Positions 23,038-33,596 of a stretch of DNA of 64,000 nt are shown piece by piece. Origin of the DNA: Phytophthora quininea (lineage: Eukaryota > Oomycota > Peronosporomycetes > Peronosporales > Peronosporaceae); contig JAAVTG010000731.1 of NCBI GenBank assembly GCA_011947345.1, positions 1 through 64,000 of the forward strand, given 5' to 3'. The notes below the pieces were generated by a model. The model was not told the DNA's origin. It worked only from the letters and a program-made list of their open reading frames with translations, and ran no database searches. The position numbers and the translations under genes are program-made. Position 1 is the first letter of the stretch; each line of letters begins with the position of its first letter.

Positions 23038-24886
23038 TCATATGAGGACGAGCTTGTAGTCACCGCAGCCAACTTCGTTCTTGTACCTGCAGAACATTTC
23101 TTCTAGCTTGGCAAAGTATTTAGTGTGAATGTTGTCGACCTCCTCATGAGTGGGCTGTTCGATGTGTGGCACCTCCAAGGGCTCGCCAATGACAATAGGG
23201 ATGTCAATCTTGCGCGGAAATGGCAGCAGTGCGCGGCCGTAGGGAAAAACGGGAATGGGACGGCGACTTTCTTGACAAACCACCGCTGCAGCATCGGAGC
23301 TTGGACGTTGTCCAACATTTCGCCTTCCTTGAGACTCAGAATCGGCACCAATGGCACTCCGTGTTGGATGCCAAGGCGGACGAAACCCTTGTGGTGTGTG
23401 TAAACTCGAACCTCCTTCTGACCGGATCGTTGTTCCAACATCTCGGCTTGGCCTCCTGGAACCACCATCACGCTCTCCTTCTGCTGGAGCGTGTATGCGA
23501 AGGCGTCTCTGGTAACTTCACGCGAGCCGTAAAAGTGCATGATATCTCGAACCAACGGAAGTTGATGAAGAATACTTGCCGTCAGGATGTGCGCGTAGAA
23601 GTTCGGGAAGAGTTTCCGCCACTGGGCGTTAAACTGCAGCCAAATGACTGAAATTGGGGTGATACCATGCGGATGGAAGCTCATTACGTAGTGCTTATTG
23701 GGGTCCAGAGGCGCCATCCGAATGATGTTGCCGTTGAAGTACTGCTTGACAGTGTCCATGAAGAATCGTCCGCAAAACTGCGGAGGTTGCCATGAATACG
23801 CATCAAGTACGAGGACAGCAAAGAAAACGCGGTAGCTCCCATATCTTGTCCAGTAGTAGAATTCTTAAAGACGAGCAAAGACATCATCATGCTGATCTCA
23901 GAAACCACGTAGAGCAGACCAGCCACAGCCATGGCCCCTACAAACATCTCCAGTTCCACGACAACCAACGAGAGCAGATACAACACCTGTAGTGTTGCAG
24001 CAGCAGTAAAGCACGTCCAAGACACTGCCTGGAAGAGGACAAATCGCGCACCACCCACGAAAGGCTGGTAAAAACTCCAGCCGTCCTTCGTGGACAACAC
24101 TCCACCGAGTCCGTACGTGTTGAGCAGAGCCGTAACGAAAAGCGCAAGTGAACCGAGTCCAGTTGCCATCGGATACCGAACCGATGGATCCGGGAAGGCT
24201 CGGGTGTACTCGGATGACAGCGCAAGTATCGTAGCGCCGACCAGCAGAAGCATGTTGTTGAAGTTGTTGAGCTGCACCACGAAGCGGTCTTTACGACGCT
24301 GGCAGTTGCGGTCGCGTCGACGTTCCAATGTCAACACGGACGAGATCATGATGACTTCCGCGATGAGCGCTGCCACTGCCTGTGTCGACCTGTTTGCTGG
24401 TTGGCACACTAAAAACTCTCGAGCGCCGGAGGAACCGATGCACGAAAGTTGCAGCGCCGCGTACAAGCCGTAGAGCGTCCACGCAATGCTCTGGTAGACG
24501 GCGAATAGGTGGTTGCGTTGGAATCGCCGGAGCAATCTCCTCAGCATGGATGATGATGCTGACGGCGAGGTTGGAGACGAGATTGAGAACCAGGAGGCGG
24601 CGCTAGTAACAGGCACAACCAGCAGCAGCGTCCACTGGGTAGCAATGTGGGTGTTGCTCTGGAGTTCGCTGGACAGCAGGAATTGCGGGTGGTGATACGT
24701 GAGCTCTGTCAGTGCGAAGAGCGTGAAGGCTGCGAGCGACACGAACACCAAGACGACTAGGAACACGCTGCGCACACTCATCTGCTCGACCGGTACGGTG
24801 GAGAAGGCGTCATCCTCGGGCTCCACGACGAGGCTTGGCAGGGTCATCTTGTGCTTGCGGTGCCTTGGCTGCTGTGCTGTGTCCAT
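23038..24886 (-). pseudogene. DGAT2-like acyltransferase with polytopic N-terminus, broken copy
   Basis: Third member of the family found at 39.9-44.8 kb, here inverted. From the ATG at 24886 the N-terminal membrane domain is intact (PVEQMSVRSVFLVVLVFVSL, LTLERRRDRNCQRRKDRFVV, GLGSLALFVTALLNTYGLGG). At about 23763-23770 the sequence jumps from LRSFAD straight into the segment coding SSFLMDTVKQYFNGN. Relative to the other copies this omits about 430 bp, which also shifts the frame. The acyltransferase part is otherwise well kept (VMSFHPHGI, FYGSREVTRDAF, VPGGQAEML). A further one-base break falls in the G run at 23242-23244. The large deletion is not a sequencing-type error, so this copy is probably a true pseudogene. 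Confidence 0.85.
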
Positions 24887-25357
24887 GGTGGTGGTTCGCA
24901 CAATGACGTACTCTGGTCGCGACGTAGAGCAGACGCCACTACCACGCAGGCCGAGAGGTCCAGCTGTCTGCGGGCAGCAAAGTGATCGTGTGGAAGCGCA
25001 TGACGACGGCAGGCGGTTGAAAAACTACCCGGTGGCGCCTGTCGAGCGCCAGCACCAGCATTTGCGCCTGTGCTCTGGTGGACAGTTCAGTAGCAGCAGC
25101 TTGGAACTCCAGCGAGCTGTCACCGTCCCATTAGAGCTGTGTTGTTGAAACGGACAAAAGCAGCAACAGAAACCAGGGGTTAAAGCAAAAATACATCCAA
25201 CAGTCATAAGACCTCGTTCACATCTTGTCGTCGAGCAGCTTCCTGTTCCCCTCCAGCTCGCTTCCTCAACGCTCAAGTGACCGGAAGGCATTCGACACGG
25301 AATAAGTTTTATTTGTAGTGGAGTCGACCATATTTACAACACCAACACTTGCTCGTT

Positions 25358-25510
25358 TTACTTGCTCGAAATCGTCGCGAGTGGACATGTTACCGCCGCC
25401 GCATGTGCATCGATAAAGTACCCGTGAATCGGTGGCAAGCTGTCAAGGATCATCCGTTGGTTCACCGCGTCAAGAATGCGGTTCTTCCGGCGGTCCTCGA
25501 CATTAGCCAT
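25358..25510 (-). CDS. Possible small protein, 50 residues
   Basis: An ATG at 25510 opens 50 codons ending at TAA: MANVEDRRKNRILDAVNQRM, then ILDSLPPIHGYFIDAHAAA and a short tail. Composition is protein-like (charged helix, then a Pro-Pro turn) and codon choice resembles the neighbouring genes. It has no recognised family and might be one exon of a larger gene. Support is composition only. Confidence 0.35.
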   Translation of the reverse strand: MANVEDRRKNRILDAVNQRMILDSLPPIHGYFIDAHAAAVTCPLATISSK

Positions 25511-26639
25511 AGTCAGCTTGCTTGAAGCTGTTGCACTCTGGCGGCAGCCAGCAGGGAAGATCTTGCCTCGCCTTGCCTTGCGGAGCAGCCCAGTGAGACG
25601 CTCAACTTCTCACATGCCTTCCCTGTGAAGCTCCAACGGAAACCTGCACCCGTCTTGACGAGCCGCCGCTGAGATTGCCAAGCTGCCGAACTTGAAGGGG
25701 TCGCCGCAGCTTAATCAACGCCGGACTTGAAGCTGTTCCGCCCCGCTCAGCACCGGTTTCCGTCGCTTGCCGACACTGACAGCATGGACGCGTGTCTTAC
25801 GAATGGTCAGCTCTTGGACATACGTCTCAGCGATAGTTCCGCTGTCTGTGATGTCGTGTCGATCGAGGTTCGTAAAGCGAAAATTGAACCAAAGCAAAAA
25901 CATGGAGCTGTCGGCAGGAAAAGGCTGCGAGCTTGCCGGTGTCGGCGTTGCAATCTCCTTGGTGCTGACGGACGATCAAAGCAAGGTGCTTATTTCAGAC
26001 AGAACAGGTAAAACACACAGGCGCAGCAGGAGAAGTACACAGCCCATCACTTACAGCTAAAAACTATGGTAGCTGACCTCCCGTTTGTCGCAATAATGCA
26101 TTATTAATTTCACACAGGTTTTTGCATAAAAGTGACGAGCCGCGCTACGCTTGGCTCGCTGCGCTCGGCCAAAAGATAGTAAGTTAGTCGCCCTACCATG
26201 CGCTCACGCTTTCGGCTTTGGCGGGGGCCCTCTCCCTTGCCACGCCGTGACGCTGCGGGAACGGGCTGAGTTTGGCCCGGTTTGGTTGCTTGGCGCTGGC
26301 GCGCCTCGTCTATGGAGGAGGGATGTCGCCCAGCCCCGTTTGTGTTTCTCCGACTTGGACGTGTACTCCTCCTATTTTGACAAAATACTATAAACACACC
26401 AACATGTAGTGTTGAGCACAGTAAAACCTTCATGCACACAGTGCAAGAGACAGTTGCAATATCGCACTACAGATCCGGCCACCATCCCTCCCCTCCCCTT
26501 TTTGACGCCAGATCTCATTTGCCGAGGGCGGGGACGGACGCTGCTGGAGCCCTAGGGCGATGACGGTTGCTGCAGGTCTCTGCAGGAGCCCTAGGGCGTG
26601 CAGGGATTTCCCGTGATGAGGTGGACGTTGTGGAGGGTG
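25511..26639. other. Non-coding, repeat-like region
   Basis: No supported gene. Short open frames at 25727-26060 and 26110-26439 lack domains. A 14-bp motif GGAGCCCTAGGGCG is repeated at about 26545 and 26586. The base composition between 26150 and 26340 (GC-rich, irregular) suggests transposon-derived DNA, but no element could be bounded. Confidence 0.35.
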
Positions 26640-26950
26640 CTTGAGTGCGCCTTGCTGCTAGTTGGACTCCCGCGCTGCTGCTGGCTGGGTTTGTGCGCGC
26701 TGCTGGCTGGATTCGTGCGCGCCGCTGCTGGATGGACTCGCGCGCGCTGGTGTTGGATGGATTTGCACGCGCTGCTGGTTGCTCTCGTGCGCGCTGCCGC
26801 TCGCTCTCGTGCGCGCTGGTGTTGGGTGGACTCGTGCGCGCTGCTGCTCGCGCTGGTGCTGGATGGCCTCGTGCGCGCTGCTGGTTGGGTTCGTGCGCGC
26901 TGGTGTTGGGTTGACTGGCGCGCGCTGCTGCGCGTTAGTGCGCACTGTTG
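26640..26950. repeat. Degenerate GC-rich minisatellite
   Basis: Roughly ten imperfect tandem units of about 24-30 bp with the core GCTGCTGG(T)TGGA.TCGTGCGCGC. All six frames are open over most of it, producing spurious Trp/Arg/Cys-rich ORFs. It lies just beyond the 3' end of the Mutator-like transposase. Confidence 0.75.
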
Positions 26951-27033
26951 GAAAGAATCGTGCTGCTAGGCTCAAACTAAAGGTCAGTTGAACTGCTGTC
27001 ATTTTGATGGTACTTTATGAACAGCAAATTGAT

Positions 27034-28760
27034 CTATTCTGCTGATAATGCAGGCCCATTTTCTCGTGGCCTTCCTGCGCCTTGACCAGACGCGCCACCA
27101 CGTTTCCGCTTGTTGCTCCCTCGATAGACTAGCGTATCCCGACCAGCAGCGTCAACATCTCCAACTGTTCCAAGAGCGTAAAGCAAATGAACACAGGAAG
27201 CCATCTTCGACCACAGCCGACACGGACAGACGCGCGACTCGATGTCTACGGCCCAGCCGGTTGCGGGCATCCCTAGCAGCTCCATTCGCGCGGTTTCGCT
27301 TCCAACCTTAGCGGAGACGGGCAGGTCTTCTCGAGAGCGGCGATCGTGTACGTTAAACACGTGGATTGCTGGAGATGCTAGCACGTTAACGATGTGACTC
27401 GCAGCTTTCGAGTCCGAGCTGAGCAGGAACTCGACGGTGTTGCGCTCGGGCTTGTACTCCCGCAGCACGCCAGCTCGAGCCATGGCATTAGCCCGCCTAA
27501 CCATGCGGTCATCGACACTAGGCTCCAAAGCAAAGGCTCGAGCACGTACACTTTCACCGCGACACAGAACGAGGAGCTGATCAATGAGGGCCCCGACCTT
27601 CATCTTGCGCCTGAGCGTGACGTCCCGCTTAATTGTGGCGTTGTACGTCTCGCAAGGGTTATTAGTGGTGGCGTAGCCGGCCAGAGTGTGATAGCATTGC
27701 CATCGCCACACACGATCATTCAACCACACCGTTCTGAAGTAGGTAACGAACCGGCGTAGCTGCGTGTATCCTTCCCATTTTTGAAGAACTTCTTCCTTGC
27801 GCTCTTGAAACTCCGAGTCACATCTGGAGAAGTGCATTTCGTGAAGGTCACGCATTACCATCGCTGCGATGCCGGTGTCGAAAGCCCGCGTCTTCTCGTA
27901 GATCTTCTTCGCCACATGGAAGTAGCACATCAGAAACTTATACGGGCTGCTATCTCCTCCAAAACTTTCACTAAGCGCATTCCATTGCGCGCTATCGGCA
28001 TCTCCCGTCGCGAAATGAACGCGAAGCGGCCTTCCAGTCACTTCAAAAACATCTTTGACAGCATTGACAGAACCTCAGCGTACTGAGGCTGCTGCTGCTG
28101 GGATACAATGAAAATTGCAAGAAGATGAAACTTGCGCGCACGATCCGACATCCCAATTACTATAACCGGGTACCCAGTCTGAGTCAGCTTGTACGTGGCG
28201 TCCACGTGCAAGATGAAAGAAGCAGGATCGCGGTCAGCTTGACGGAGCAGCTTTTTCGTGGTGACTCCGACCACAAAAGGGTGAGCATCGCTCCCATTTC
28301 CAACAACCGGTCTGCCATCGCTATCCGTTCGCCACGTGAACGTGAATGCTGCATTGTCTTCTTCGCGCCCTGTGAAGCCCGCCTCGCGTAGCTTCAGGCG
28401 AATAGCGCCCATGCGGTCACTGCCACCCAGCGTTGTCGTAACATGGTGGTAAACAAAACGCTGGATAGCAGAGAGCGGTGGGGCTGTTTCCTCATTGAGG
28501 CCAAAGCGCTGGATTAGCGCTCTCCAAATGCGAGCAGGGCGTAGACCCTGCGCGGCCCAGTCGCGGGCAAGTTCCTTCATGGAAGGCGTTAAGCGAGGCC
28601 TGGCGAGCGGTCGCACGTGGGTGACGTGCGAGAAGAGCTCGTCCACGGCCACCACGTCGTGTTCCTGGCACGCACGGACGCGCCCACGCCACGGGCACGG
28701 TGTCGCTGGTGCTGCCGCGGAGCACGCTTCGCACCTACAGCGTAGCAGCTGCGTCCTCAT
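27034..28760 (-). mobile_element. Mutator-like (MULE) transposase gene
   Basis: The ATG at 28760 starts a cysteine-containing N-terminus (RCRCEACSAAAP), then a helical DNA-binding-like part (LTPSMKELARDWAAQGLRPARI). The MULE catalytic core reads FILHVDATYKLTQTGYPVIVIG (first Asp) and, in the second frame, VHFATGDADSAQWNAL (second Asp) and LRRFVTYFRTVWLND. The C-terminal SWIM zinc finger is VCPCRLWSKMASCVHLLYAL (C-x-C ... C-x-H). The two frames meet at 28041-28049; one more T in the five-T run (A run on the plus strand, 28045-28049) would fuse them into about 575 residues. I could not identify terminal inverted repeats, so the element limits are unknown. Confidence 0.88.
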
Positions 28761-30085
28761 CGCGTGCGAGCTGCATCAGCGCAGATATTGCACTGGCCAA
28801 CGTCGCTCCATGCAATGGAGAATGCTTTGAACGTGTCCAGCAGCATGTCGGCGTCCGAGCGAGGCATGCTTGGGGTGAGGGTGGTCCAGGGGAGCGGTCG
28901 AGGCATTGAGGAGGAACTATGTGGCGAGGGAGGGGGTGCGAGTGTACGGTAAATTGCCGAGTGAGCCAGCAGCAATTCAGCAGAACAGCACTAGATGTAA
29001 TTGGATAAAATAAGGTTTTGTGAGGAACATGATTGAATAAAAATACGTTGTCGTGAGACCAGGTTATTAGTGGTTGTGGTGCGATGTATGTAGTGGCGGT
29101 CTCTCTTTGTACGTGGGGCAAGCGCATTTTACTGTGCTGTTGAATGTGTATTGTGCCCGTTGTTTTTTTGTCGTGAAAAGGACACGTCGTCTCCTATTTT
29201 CTGCTTATTTCATGACCGCCTGAGTGAGACAGTTTTTCAAGCTTCTATTTCGAGCTGTAGTCACAAATTGAGGACGCGGTGCTGCGGGAACGCGTGCAGA
29301 GCCTCAAATAAAAAAGCAACACGATGTTCAGATCTTCTCGGACAGATCGATCGACAAGCACCCAGCAATGTCTTTTAGCCTTTGTGCTTGGCAGTCCTAG
29401 CTGGACACGCACTCGAGCTGAGAGCCATGCCGCTTCAAGTCTCGTCCGCTAAATCATTTATCACGAGGTGCAGGTTGTGACAAGGTGAACCCTGCAGTGA
29501 TATGCGCTAAACTGCAGTCTGATCGGGGGCATTTGCCGCGAGCTGTCGCAGTTTGGTGGTAAGTGGCACAGCAACCCGACGCGATTTCGGTGGGAAAACA
29601 AGCTATCGATAGCCTCAACCTGACGAGCAAAACGCTTCTTCTCGACTCGCCGTTTCGTGCGGACCGCATTGCTGTCGATGTCGGGAAAATGGCCTTCTTG
29701 CCGTCCAGCGTGCGCACGGACTTCTTGGGCTTCAGCTCGTTGGCCTTTTGTTGCCGAATTTCGGCCCCTCAAGTAGAGCTCCGTAAACCTCAAACAAGAG
29801 GTCGAGACAAAAGCATGCGTCTGCGACGATCAAGCACGTCCGCACTCTGTTCAGTCCGCTCTCGGCGCCTGGTGCCGGTCCGCAGGCGCCGCCACTTTCA
29901 GTTTCCCCTGCCTGTGCGCACGAGCCGCTCCGAGCTGCCAGCCATCGGCGCCACCTTGAGAGAGGGACTACCTGCAGACTCTACCTTTTGAGAAACCCGC
30001 GACACGCAAGCCGTTGAGCGAGGGACCGGAAGTGAAGGCGCCGGACTCGGGCCAGAAACCGAAAGGCCTTCGGTCAAGTCAGAGC
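28761..30085. other. Mostly non-coding region with one coding-like fragment
   Basis: 28761-29450 is AT-rich in part and holds no supported gene; the 5' end of the MULE may lie here. At 29454-29800 on the minus strand a fragment changes frame once: ANELKPKKSVRTLDGKKAIFP continues as DIDSNAVRTKRRVEKKRFAR plus QVEAIDSL. It looks like a piece of a basic eukaryotic protein but I cannot name it. 29800-30085 precedes the phosphodiesterase and should contain its 5' UTR. Confidence 0.35.
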
Positions 30086-33000
30086 ATGGGGAACGTCTGG
30101 AGCTCCAGCAGCAACCTGGAGATGCCGACGGAGACCCCAAATAAGACGCAGAGCAAGGACAAGAAGCATTCGCTCTCGGACACGACGGTCTCGAGCTCGC
30201 AGGACAGCGACGACGGACAGGACAGAGTGCAGGTCCGAGCAGGCCGCCGTCGACGCCGAGAGAGCGCCGAGAGCTCGACCAGCAGCCACAGCTCGACGCT
30301 CGACACGACTGGCATTCGCGGTGCGCAGGACGCAGATAGGACGCAGCCTGTGCGGCCGGTCAGTGCGGCCATGGCAATGGTAAGCGGCCTTCTATCCTGG
30401 TTCGCGGCCTGTACTGGGAGCTCTTCGGAGGAGACGACCGAGCAGCTGTACGACGGATACGACCTGCGCTACCTGGCAGAGCAGAGGCATCGCGCCTTCT
30501 GGGAGCTTGTGCAGCGCATCTTGGATCTGAACGACGTGGTGCTGATGATCAAGATGTTACTGGATTTCCTGCAGGACGACTTGGGCGCGGCTGCTGCTGC
30601 AGTGTTTCTCGTGGACCAGAACTCGCAGACCATGTCTCGGATACGGAGAGGCACTCCCACAGAGTCCAACATGTCACCGTCGCGAGGACTTGTAGGCGAA
30701 GCGCTAAAGTCCCGCTTGGCGAGGTGTATGGTGAATTTCAGCTCGGAAAATGGATTTGATAGCGACGTGGACTTGACGCAGGAGTTTCCCGGACAAAAAC
30801 TTTTCTGCGTGCCGTTGATGGAGCACGATGCGATGTATGCCATTATCCAAGCCACGACAGCGAGACCCACGCGTCGAGTGATGGACGACCTCCACATTAA
30901 GCTGCTGACATGGCTGGGGCCGATCTTGAGCTCCTGTATGCGTAAATGCATCGAGTTCCACGACGTGCTGCTGTCGGAGCGCACCCAGAAGGCGCTGTTG
31001 CATATCATCAGCTCGTCGGACACGGAGGACACAGTCCTGAACTTGGTGGACGGTGTGATCGACGGTGCGTGCCACATCACCAAGGCTGAGCGCGTGTCGC
31101 TTTTCATGGTGGACTGGGAGACGGAGGAGCTGTGGTCGCTCTCCTCTAGCTACTACGAGGAGACACTTCGTGTCCCTCTTAAGGGAAGTATGCTGGGCCT
31201 TGCCGCCACGACACAGCAGACACTCAACCTTCGGAACCCGCAGACAGATCGTCGTTATAACTGGATGACGGATCAGCGCCGCGACATCCACACGCGATGC
31301 GTCCTTTACGTCCCTGTAGGTGTGCAAGAGTCCTCTCAAGTGAACGAAACAAGTGGTGGCGGCAGTAGTCGACCTGTAGCTGTGCTGGAGATTATCAACA
31401 AAGTGGAGGAGGAGGTGCCGGGAGGAATGAGCGGCCAAAGCTGCTGTGGAGGCTTTACGTTTGATGACGAATGTGCATTTGAAGCATTTGCGTGCGAAGT
31501 TGCTGTAATTTTACGTCGACGCAGCAACGAAATCGAGTACATTAAACTACTGGCGGACACTCGTGCTGAACAGGTTCTCGCCAAGCGTGCTCGCAGTCAG
31601 GTGAATTTATTGGAGTGCTATACAAGCTATGCCGCGACTGCGCACGCGTCACACCCTGAAGCCTGTTTTCGCAACTCGTTCGTTTCCAGTGAGAAACACG
31701 TAGCTGACTGTCCTGAATGCGCAGCTGCAGCGAAACACACTGAAGATCTCGTGGAGCAGGTGGCTACTATGGAGCCTGAAGTCGTTCAGAATGATGCTCG
31801 TGCTCCGGCTACCGTTGAGCGACTTAGCCGGGTTGCTGGTCCGATACATTCAGGTCGCTTGGGCTACGAGTTTGTGAGCTCTGATGCCGAAATTCTAACG
31901 GGGTTGCAATTCAGCGCCCCGCCAGGTTCAAAGTTCGCGTCGTGGGACTTCAATGTTTTCTCGGCGGACCCGGTGATTCTACCGAAGCTGTTGGAAGAAA
32001 TGTACTTGGATTTCAAGGTGGATGAGGTGCTGCATACCACCAAGCACCGCTTGCAGAACTTCATTGTCGCGATGAAGGAGCACTACCACCCGAACCCGTT
32101 TCACAACTTCCTGCATGCCTTCTCGGTGGTTCATGCGTCTTATCTTCTGCTGAGCACAACGGATGCTGCTTCATTGCTGCAGCCGTTGGACATCGCAGCG
32201 TGTATGATTGCATCACTGGGCCACGATGTGGATCATCCAGGTCACACGAACGATTTCGAGGTCGTGTCTGGGTCGCAGTTGGCTTTGCTTTATAGCGACG
32301 AATCAGTACTGGAACACCATCATGCCTACACAACGTTCCGTCTGATCTCGAAGGAGAAGAATGCCAACATCCTGCAGGACCTGACTCGAACCGACTATCG
32401 TCACGTACGTAAAATGGTGATTACTGCCATTCTGGGCACCGATATGGCGAACCACTTTAAGTTTTTGGAGGCACTGGAAAAGGTTTTACGCCCTGCAAGC
32501 CACCACGTGGACACAACGGCCATCTCGTCGGCCAAGCGTGACAACTCCAGCGTTACTGCCATTATTGCGGTAAGTAGTGGCGCCAAGTCGGCGTCTGATG
32601 GTGCGAAGGTACCAGGGTCACAGCCGAAAGGCACGGAGATTCTGAATGTCCTGCGCGAAGCTGTCTTCCAGAGTGAGGGAGTTGTGACGGACACGCCTCG
32701 TGGAAGCACGAGCGGCTCGGCGCCAAACAGTTTCCACTCAACCACTGCTCCAAAATATCTGCCTGGTCGCTCTTCCAGCGGACGAGTAACGAAGAATGGT
32801 TGGGTGTACAATGGGACAGTCGAGGACAGACTTTTCCTCGTGAAAACTCTCGTGCATGCTAGCGACTTGTCTGGCCAAGTGTTCCCGAAGCCGGTTGCCT
32901 TGAAATGGAGTAACATGATCTCGAAGGAGTTCGCGTACCAAGCGTTGATGGAGCAAGCCGAGAACATCCCAATCTCGTACAGGAACATTGACGATCCGCT

Positions 33001-33550
33001 CAAGATGGTGGAGGGGCAGCTCTTTTTCGCGCAGAAAATCGTGTCGCCGCTCTGGGATCTGATGCACATCATGTTGCCAGGTTTGGAGCCCTGCATGGCG
33101 AATTTGACAGCGAATGTTGCGCACTATGAGATGGAACTGCAACGTCTGAAGGACGCTCGGTTTGAAGACAGTCTCTCGGCTGATACTGCGGAACAGGAGC
33201 GTGATGATCTCGAGCGACAGCAACGTGAGGATGAAGATCTAAATGAGCAGCAACCGAACAGGAGAGCACGGCGTGACTCGATGTGCGGCTGTGAGGACGA
33301 AGGCGTCGCGGTGCCGGGGCTGGCAAGGCATAATCCCGCCAAGTTCAATTCGTTCCGCACGATCCCAGAGGACGACAGCAACAGCAATAGTAATAGTGAT
33401 GGCGCCGAGTCAGGCGATGGCGGATCGCCCACTGTCCGCGCTGGTGTACTCGCAGCAGCGGAGCAATCGCGCCAGTCGCCTCGCTCACGATCAAACAGTA
33501 GTGACAGCGACAGCGACTTGGAGATCGAGGAGCTCCAAGTGTACGAATAA
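30086..33550 (+). CDS. GAF-domain cyclic nucleotide phosphodiesterase (class I)
   Basis: Intronless, intact 1,154-residue enzyme hydrolysing cAMP and/or cGMP. The first in-frame ATG (30086) gives MGNVWSSSSN, a good N-myristoylation signal, so membrane attachment is likely. A Ser/Arg-rich region is followed by two GAF-like domains (about residues 130-290 and 300-505) with FCVPLMEHDAMYAIIQ and RCVLYVPVGVQES. The catalytic domain starts near 590. HNFLHAFSVVHASY at about 673 is the class I metal-binding signature; LGHDVDHPGHTN is near 712; HASDLSGQVFPKPVALKW is near 923. The conserved Gln of the substrate pocket fits GQLFFAQKIVSPLW. Between the second and third metal motifs is a Ser/Thr-rich insert of about 120 residues not usual in the family. 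The C-terminus is acidic and Ser-rich. Confidence 0.93.
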   Translation: MGNVWSSSSNLEMPTETPNKTQSKDKKHSLSDTTVSSSQDSDDGQDRVQVRAGRRRRRESAESSTSSHSSTLDTTGIRGAQDADRTQPVRPVSAAMAMVSGLLSWFAACTGSSSEETTEQLYDGYDLRYLAEQRHRAFWELVQRILDLNDVVLMIKMLLDFLQDDLGAAAAAVFLVDQNSQTMSRIRRGTPTESNMSPSRGLVGEALKSRLARCMVNFSSENGFDSDVDLTQEFPGQKLFCVPLMEHDAMYAIIQATTARPTRRVMDDLHIKLLTWLGPILSSCMRKCIEFHDVLLSERTQKALLHIISSSDTEDTVLNLVDGVIDGACHITKAERVSLFMVDWETEELWSLSSSYYEETLRVPLKGSMLGLAATTQQTLNLRNPQTDRRYNWMTDQRRDIHTRCVLYVPVGVQESSQVNETSGGGSSRPVAVLEIINKVEEEVPGGMSGQSCCGGFTFDDECAFEAFACEVAVILRRRSNEIEYIKLLADTRAEQVLAKRARSQVNLLECYTSYAATAHASHPEACFRNSFVSSEKHVADCPECAAAAKHTEDLVEQVATMEPEVVQNDARAPATVERLSRVAGPIHSGRLGYEFVSSDAEILTGLQFSAPPGSKFASWDFNVFSADPVILPKLLEEMYLDFKVDEVLHTTKHRLQNFIVAMKEHYHPNPFHNFLHAFSVVHASYLLLSTTDAASLLQPLDIAACMIASLGHDVDHPGHTNDFEVVSGSQLALLYSDESVLEHHHAYTTFRLISKEKNANILQDLTRTDYRHVRKMVITAILGTDMANHFKFLEALEKVLRPASHHVDTTAISSAKRDNSSVTAIIAVSSGAKSASDGAKVPGSQPKGTEILNVLREAVFQSEGVVTDTPRGSTSGSAPNSFHSTTAPKYLPGRSSSGRVTKNGWVYNGTVEDRLFLVKTLVHASDLSGQVFPKPVALKWSNMISKEFAYQALMEQAENIPISYRNIDDPLKMVEGQLFFAQKIVSPLWDLMHIMLPGLEPCMANLTANVAHYEMELQRLKDARFEDSLSADTAEQERDDLERQQREDEDLNEQQPNRRARRDSMCGCEDEGVAVPGLARHNPAKFNSFRTIPEDDSNSNSNSDGAESGDGGSPTVRAGVLAAAEQSRQSPRSRSNSSDSDSDLEIEELQVYE

Positions 33551-33596
33551 AATATTCTGCATTTAGTTAAAAACTAGGCACTGGCGGCATGCGCCG

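Noticed and set aside
26598..27002. Trp/Arg/Cys-rich ORFs on both strands
   Set aside because: Produced by the minisatellite, which is open in most frames; no protein features.
30704..31438. Long minus-strand frame under the phosphodiesterase
   Set aside because: Antisense shadow of an intact, motif-rich gene.
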